Source: Emticicia sp943368675 (GTDB taxonomy: Bacteria; Bacteroidota; Bacteroidia; Cytophagales; Spirosomataceae). From it: a stretch of 7,333 bases of DNA. The translations under genes and the position numbers were made by a program. This document shows positions 5,219-7,333 of this stretch, piece after piece. Below the pieces are notes generated by a model, which saw only the letters and a list, made by a program, of their open reading frames with translations, searched no databases and had not been told where the DNA came from. The stretch spans positions 1-7,333 of the forward strand of contig CALRLN020000268.1 in assembly GCA_943368675.1 (NCBI GenBank). The letters run 5' to 3'. How positions within the stretch are numbered: position 1 is the stretch's first letter; each line of letters begins with the position of its first letter.

Positions 5219-6646
5219 ATGAAAAAACTCTACATATACCTCTTATTGGTAAGCTGTGTTTTCTCGGCATGTGATAGCGTGAAAGATCTTCAGCCAGTAT
5301 TTAACCCTGGTGAGGCAGTTCCGCAGGCGGCTGTCAATGCCATTAAACAGGAGTTTCCCGAAGCAACACAGATAAAATTTTCTACGCTCGAAAGAGATAA
5401 ATTGTGGGAGTCAAATTTTCAGGTCAAAATCGACCGCATGTCAGCCATAGTTAACAATACAGGGAAAATCACCGAAACCTATAGAATAGCCAACGGAATA
5501 CAATTGCCCGATAATGCCAAAACATACATTACTACCAATTTTCCGGGCGGCGTTATTAAAAATGTCTGTCAGCAACTGGCTCCAAACAATAGTGCAATTA
5601 TAGGTTATAAAGTAATTGTAAGCCTTACCGACGGCAAAGATATAGCCGTGATTTTTGATGCAACCGGAACCCTGATTATGGTGGCCTCCAACGACAGACC
5701 CGGCCAGCAGTCTAATGGCATGGGAGGCCAGCCCAGAATCTATTTTATTGAGCAGAACGACCTGCCCGATGTCATAAAGACTTATCTGTCTGAAAAACAC
5801 CAGACTTACAACTTTATCAAAGCGGCTGTTTCTGTTCAGGGGCCTGCCAAGCTGTATTCGGTAGTAATTAGCAAAGACCTGACCACTTTTGAGTATCTCT
5901 TTGACGAAAAGGGAAATGTGTTGAGGTCTGGTACCTTGGGTTTTACCGTGCCATTTTACAAACTTGAATACAGACCTGTATTAGTAAACGAATTACCGCA
6001 GTTAATAAAAGACGGTCTGAATACAAATTTTAAGACATGGACTTATGAAAATGGTCTTGCGTTTTCTCAGAATGGGCAATTGCAGGGCTATTACGTATTA
6101 GTAACCAGCGATAAAAAACAATATTCTTTGCTGTTTGATGCATCCGGTGATTTTATAAAGGGTGAGCAGGTTTGTGGGGCTCCCGGCCAATCAAGCGGCA
6201 AATACGAAATAAAAAGAATCGAGCCCAAAGATTTACCCGAAACCATTACCACCTTTTTCAGCACAAGATACCAGTCCTTTTCATATATACAGACATCCCT
6301 CATTACCGACAAAGACAAAAAAATCTATTGGGTGGCCATCGTCAAAGATAATTTCGTGATTAGTTTTTCTTTTGATGATAAAGGCAAAGTAATCATTGCC
6401 TCTGAAACCCTGCTGAAATTCAATGCGGGCAAACTGACGGGCAAATACATTGAGGCGTCTGATATAAGCAATAAAATAAAGGAGTATCTGAACACCTTTT
6501 ATTCCGGATGGGCCTTTCAGGCAGGCATGATGAATTATGTAGACAATAAGTTATTTTCATATATAATAGCCATCAAAGTTGGCAGTGAGTATTATATTCT
6601 GAGCTTTGATGCCACCGGCAATTTTGTGGCAGCAAGAAAAGGTTAA
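5219..6646 (+). CDS. Lipoprotein with six PepSY-like repeats
   Basis: The 475-residue product starts with a lipoprotein signal: MKK, a hydrophobic core and the lipobox VFSAC with Cys18 as the lipidated residue, so it should be anchored in the envelope. The rest is a tandem array. Each unit begins near an L-P-x-x-I/A-K pattern followed by an aromatic-rich strand (units start about 34, 96, 182, 259, 339 and 416). Each ends in a strand-turn motif of the FDxxG type: FDATG, FDEKG, FDASG, FDDKG and FDATG, with a divergent NNTG in the first unit. The turn glycines fall at about 82, 150, 232, 310, 389 and 467, a period of 78-82 after the first. This matches the PepSY-like (DUF2874) fold common in Bacteroidota exported proteins, which has no firmly known function. 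No catalytic residues are visible; a binding or scaffold role is only a guess. It has its own short upstream gap and is followed after 140 bases by the sigma factor. Confidence 0.82.
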   Translation: MKKLYIYLLLVSCVFSACDSVKDLQPVFNPGEAVPQAAVNAIKQEFPEATQIKFSTLERDKLWESNFQVKIDRMSAIVNNTGKITETYRIANGIQLPDNAKTYITTNFPGGVIKNVCQQLAPNNSAIIGYKVIVSLTDGKDIAVIFDATGTLIMVASNDRPGQQSNGMGGQPRIYFIEQNDLPDVIKTYLSEKHQTYNFIKAAVSVQGPAKLYSVVISKDLTTFEYLFDEKGNVLRSGTLGFTVPFYKLEYRPVLVNELPQLIKDGLNTNFKTWTYENGLAFSQNGQLQGYYVLVTSDKKQYSLLFDASGDFIKGEQVCGAPGQSSGKYEIKRIEPKDLPETITTFFSTRYQSFSYIQTSLITDKDKKIYWVAIVKDNFVISFSFDDKGKVIIASETLLKFNAGKLTGKYIEASDISNKIKEYLNTFYSGWAFQAGMMNYVDNKLFSYIIAIKVGSEYYILSFDATGNFVAARKG

Positions 6647-6786
6647 GGCCTGATTTCCGGCTGTTTTGAGGGCAGTAATGCTAGCCTATTTAAAAAAATC
6701 TGTTTGCCCTGCGCTCATTCTGACCAGGAAATTTACACAAGCAGTTATTAAACGTAATTACTAAGAACATTGCAATCCTTTTCAGA

Positions 6787-7326
6787 ATGCCCAATGAAAT
6801 TGAATTAGTACTTGGATGCCAAAGGAAAGATCCCAGAGCGCAAGCCGCCTTTTATAACTTATATAAAGGTCGGCTATTAGGTATTTGTCGCCGTTATGCG
6901 CGCACTGTTATGGAGGCCGAAGATATTTTTCAGGAGGCTTTTATAAAGGTCTTTAACAAAATTCAGGATTTACAAAAACCCGAGTCTGCCGAGTATTGGG
7001 TCAAATCGCTGGTTATCAGAACAGCCATTGACCATTATCGGCAAAACTCTAACGAGCGGCAATTTGTAGATTATCATGTGCTGGAAGACACCAGTAATAC
7101 CGATATAAGTGCCATATCACAGTTGGGGCATGAAGAGATTGTATCATTAATCAACGAACTCTCAGACGGCTATAGAATGGTAGTAAATATGTACCTGATT
7201 GATGGATACGAGCACAACGAAATAGCAAAAATTCTGGGTATTTCAGAGGGTACATCAAAGTCGCAATTATCAAGGGCTAAGGGGCACCTAAGAAAAAAGC
7301 TCATTGAAATGGGCGTTACAGTTTAA
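6787..7326 (+). CDS. ECF-type RNA polymerase sigma factor
   Basis: This 179-residue protein directs RNA polymerase to a specific promoter set. Region 2 spans about residues 17-85, with an AEDIFQEAFIKVF segment (region 2.2 type) and an EYWVKSLVIRTAIDHYR segment (regions 2.3-2.4). Region 4 covers about 115-172, with the helix-turn-helix segment HNEIAKILGISEGTSKSQLSRAK that reads the -35 box. There is no region 1 or 3, and the length is normal for ECF factors. ATG 6787 gives a standard N-terminus; no Shine-Dalgarno sequence is evident. The window ends 7 bases after the stop, so a downstream anti-sigma or other partner, which often follows such genes, cannot be seen. The preceding lipoprotein gene is 140 bases away with no strong terminator between them, so a functional link is possible but unproven. 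Confidence 0.93.
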   Translation: MPNEIELVLGCQRKDPRAQAAFYNLYKGRLLGICRRYARTVMEAEDIFQEAFIKVFNKIQDLQKPESAEYWVKSLVIRTAIDHYRQNSNERQFVDYHVLEDTSNTDISAISQLGHEEIVSLINELSDGYRMVVNMYLIDGYEHNEIAKILGISEGTSKSQLSRAKGHLRKKLIEMGVTV

Positions 7327-7333
7327 AAATAAA

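Noticed and set aside
6647..6680. Possible terminator after the lipoprotein gene
   Set aside because: The only stem seen is about 3 bp (GCC/GGC), too weak to support a terminator call.

Overview
The window looks like chromosomal DNA from a Bacteroidota member, probably of the Cytophagales type. That placement is inferred from AT-rich gaps, promoters of the TTTG-N19-TAnnTTTG kind, no clear Shine-Dalgarno sequences, a Tat-exported Gfo/Idh/MocA protein, a lipoprotein made of PepSY-like repeats and an ECF sigma factor. No genus can be named from the sequence alone.

Layout: 1-78 is the 5' end of an unidentified minus-strand gene. 252-1646 (minus) is hslU, the ATPase of the HslUV protease, with a well-formed promoter at 1700-1730 and no hslV beside it. 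1647-2408 is a long gap holding a decayed half-copy and then a full copy of a 160-bp inverted-repeat element. 2409-3872 (plus) is a Tat-signal Gfo/Idh/MocA oxidoreductase. 3873-4038 holds a near-perfect palindrome that also occurs after hslU. 4039-4716 (minus) is a Nudix hydrolase resembling ADP-sugar diphosphatases, divergent from a small DUF2905-type membrane protein at 4753-4965 (plus). A second copy of the 160-bp element follows, then a six-repeat PepSY-like lipoprotein (5219-6646) and a complete ECF sigma factor (6787-7326).

The main discovery is the 160-bp element (2207-2366 and 4949-5108). The copies are equal in length, about 92% identical, have 17-bp terminal inverted repeats and are each flanked by a direct TTA. 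They look like non-autonomous transposable elements (MITEs). Two base pairs in the central hairpin covary between the copies. The second copy sits inside the 3' end of the DUF2905 gene and supplies its last five codons and its stop. Removing the element and one TTA on paper restores an open frame with a longer hydrophobic, Lys-containing C-terminus, so the pre-insertion gene can be reconstructed.

The genes do not form one evident pathway. hslU is proteostasis, the oxidoreductase and Nudix enzyme point loosely to sugar or sugar-nucleotide metabolism, and the lipoprotein and sigma factor are envelope and regulatory functions. No complete new multi-gene system is visible.
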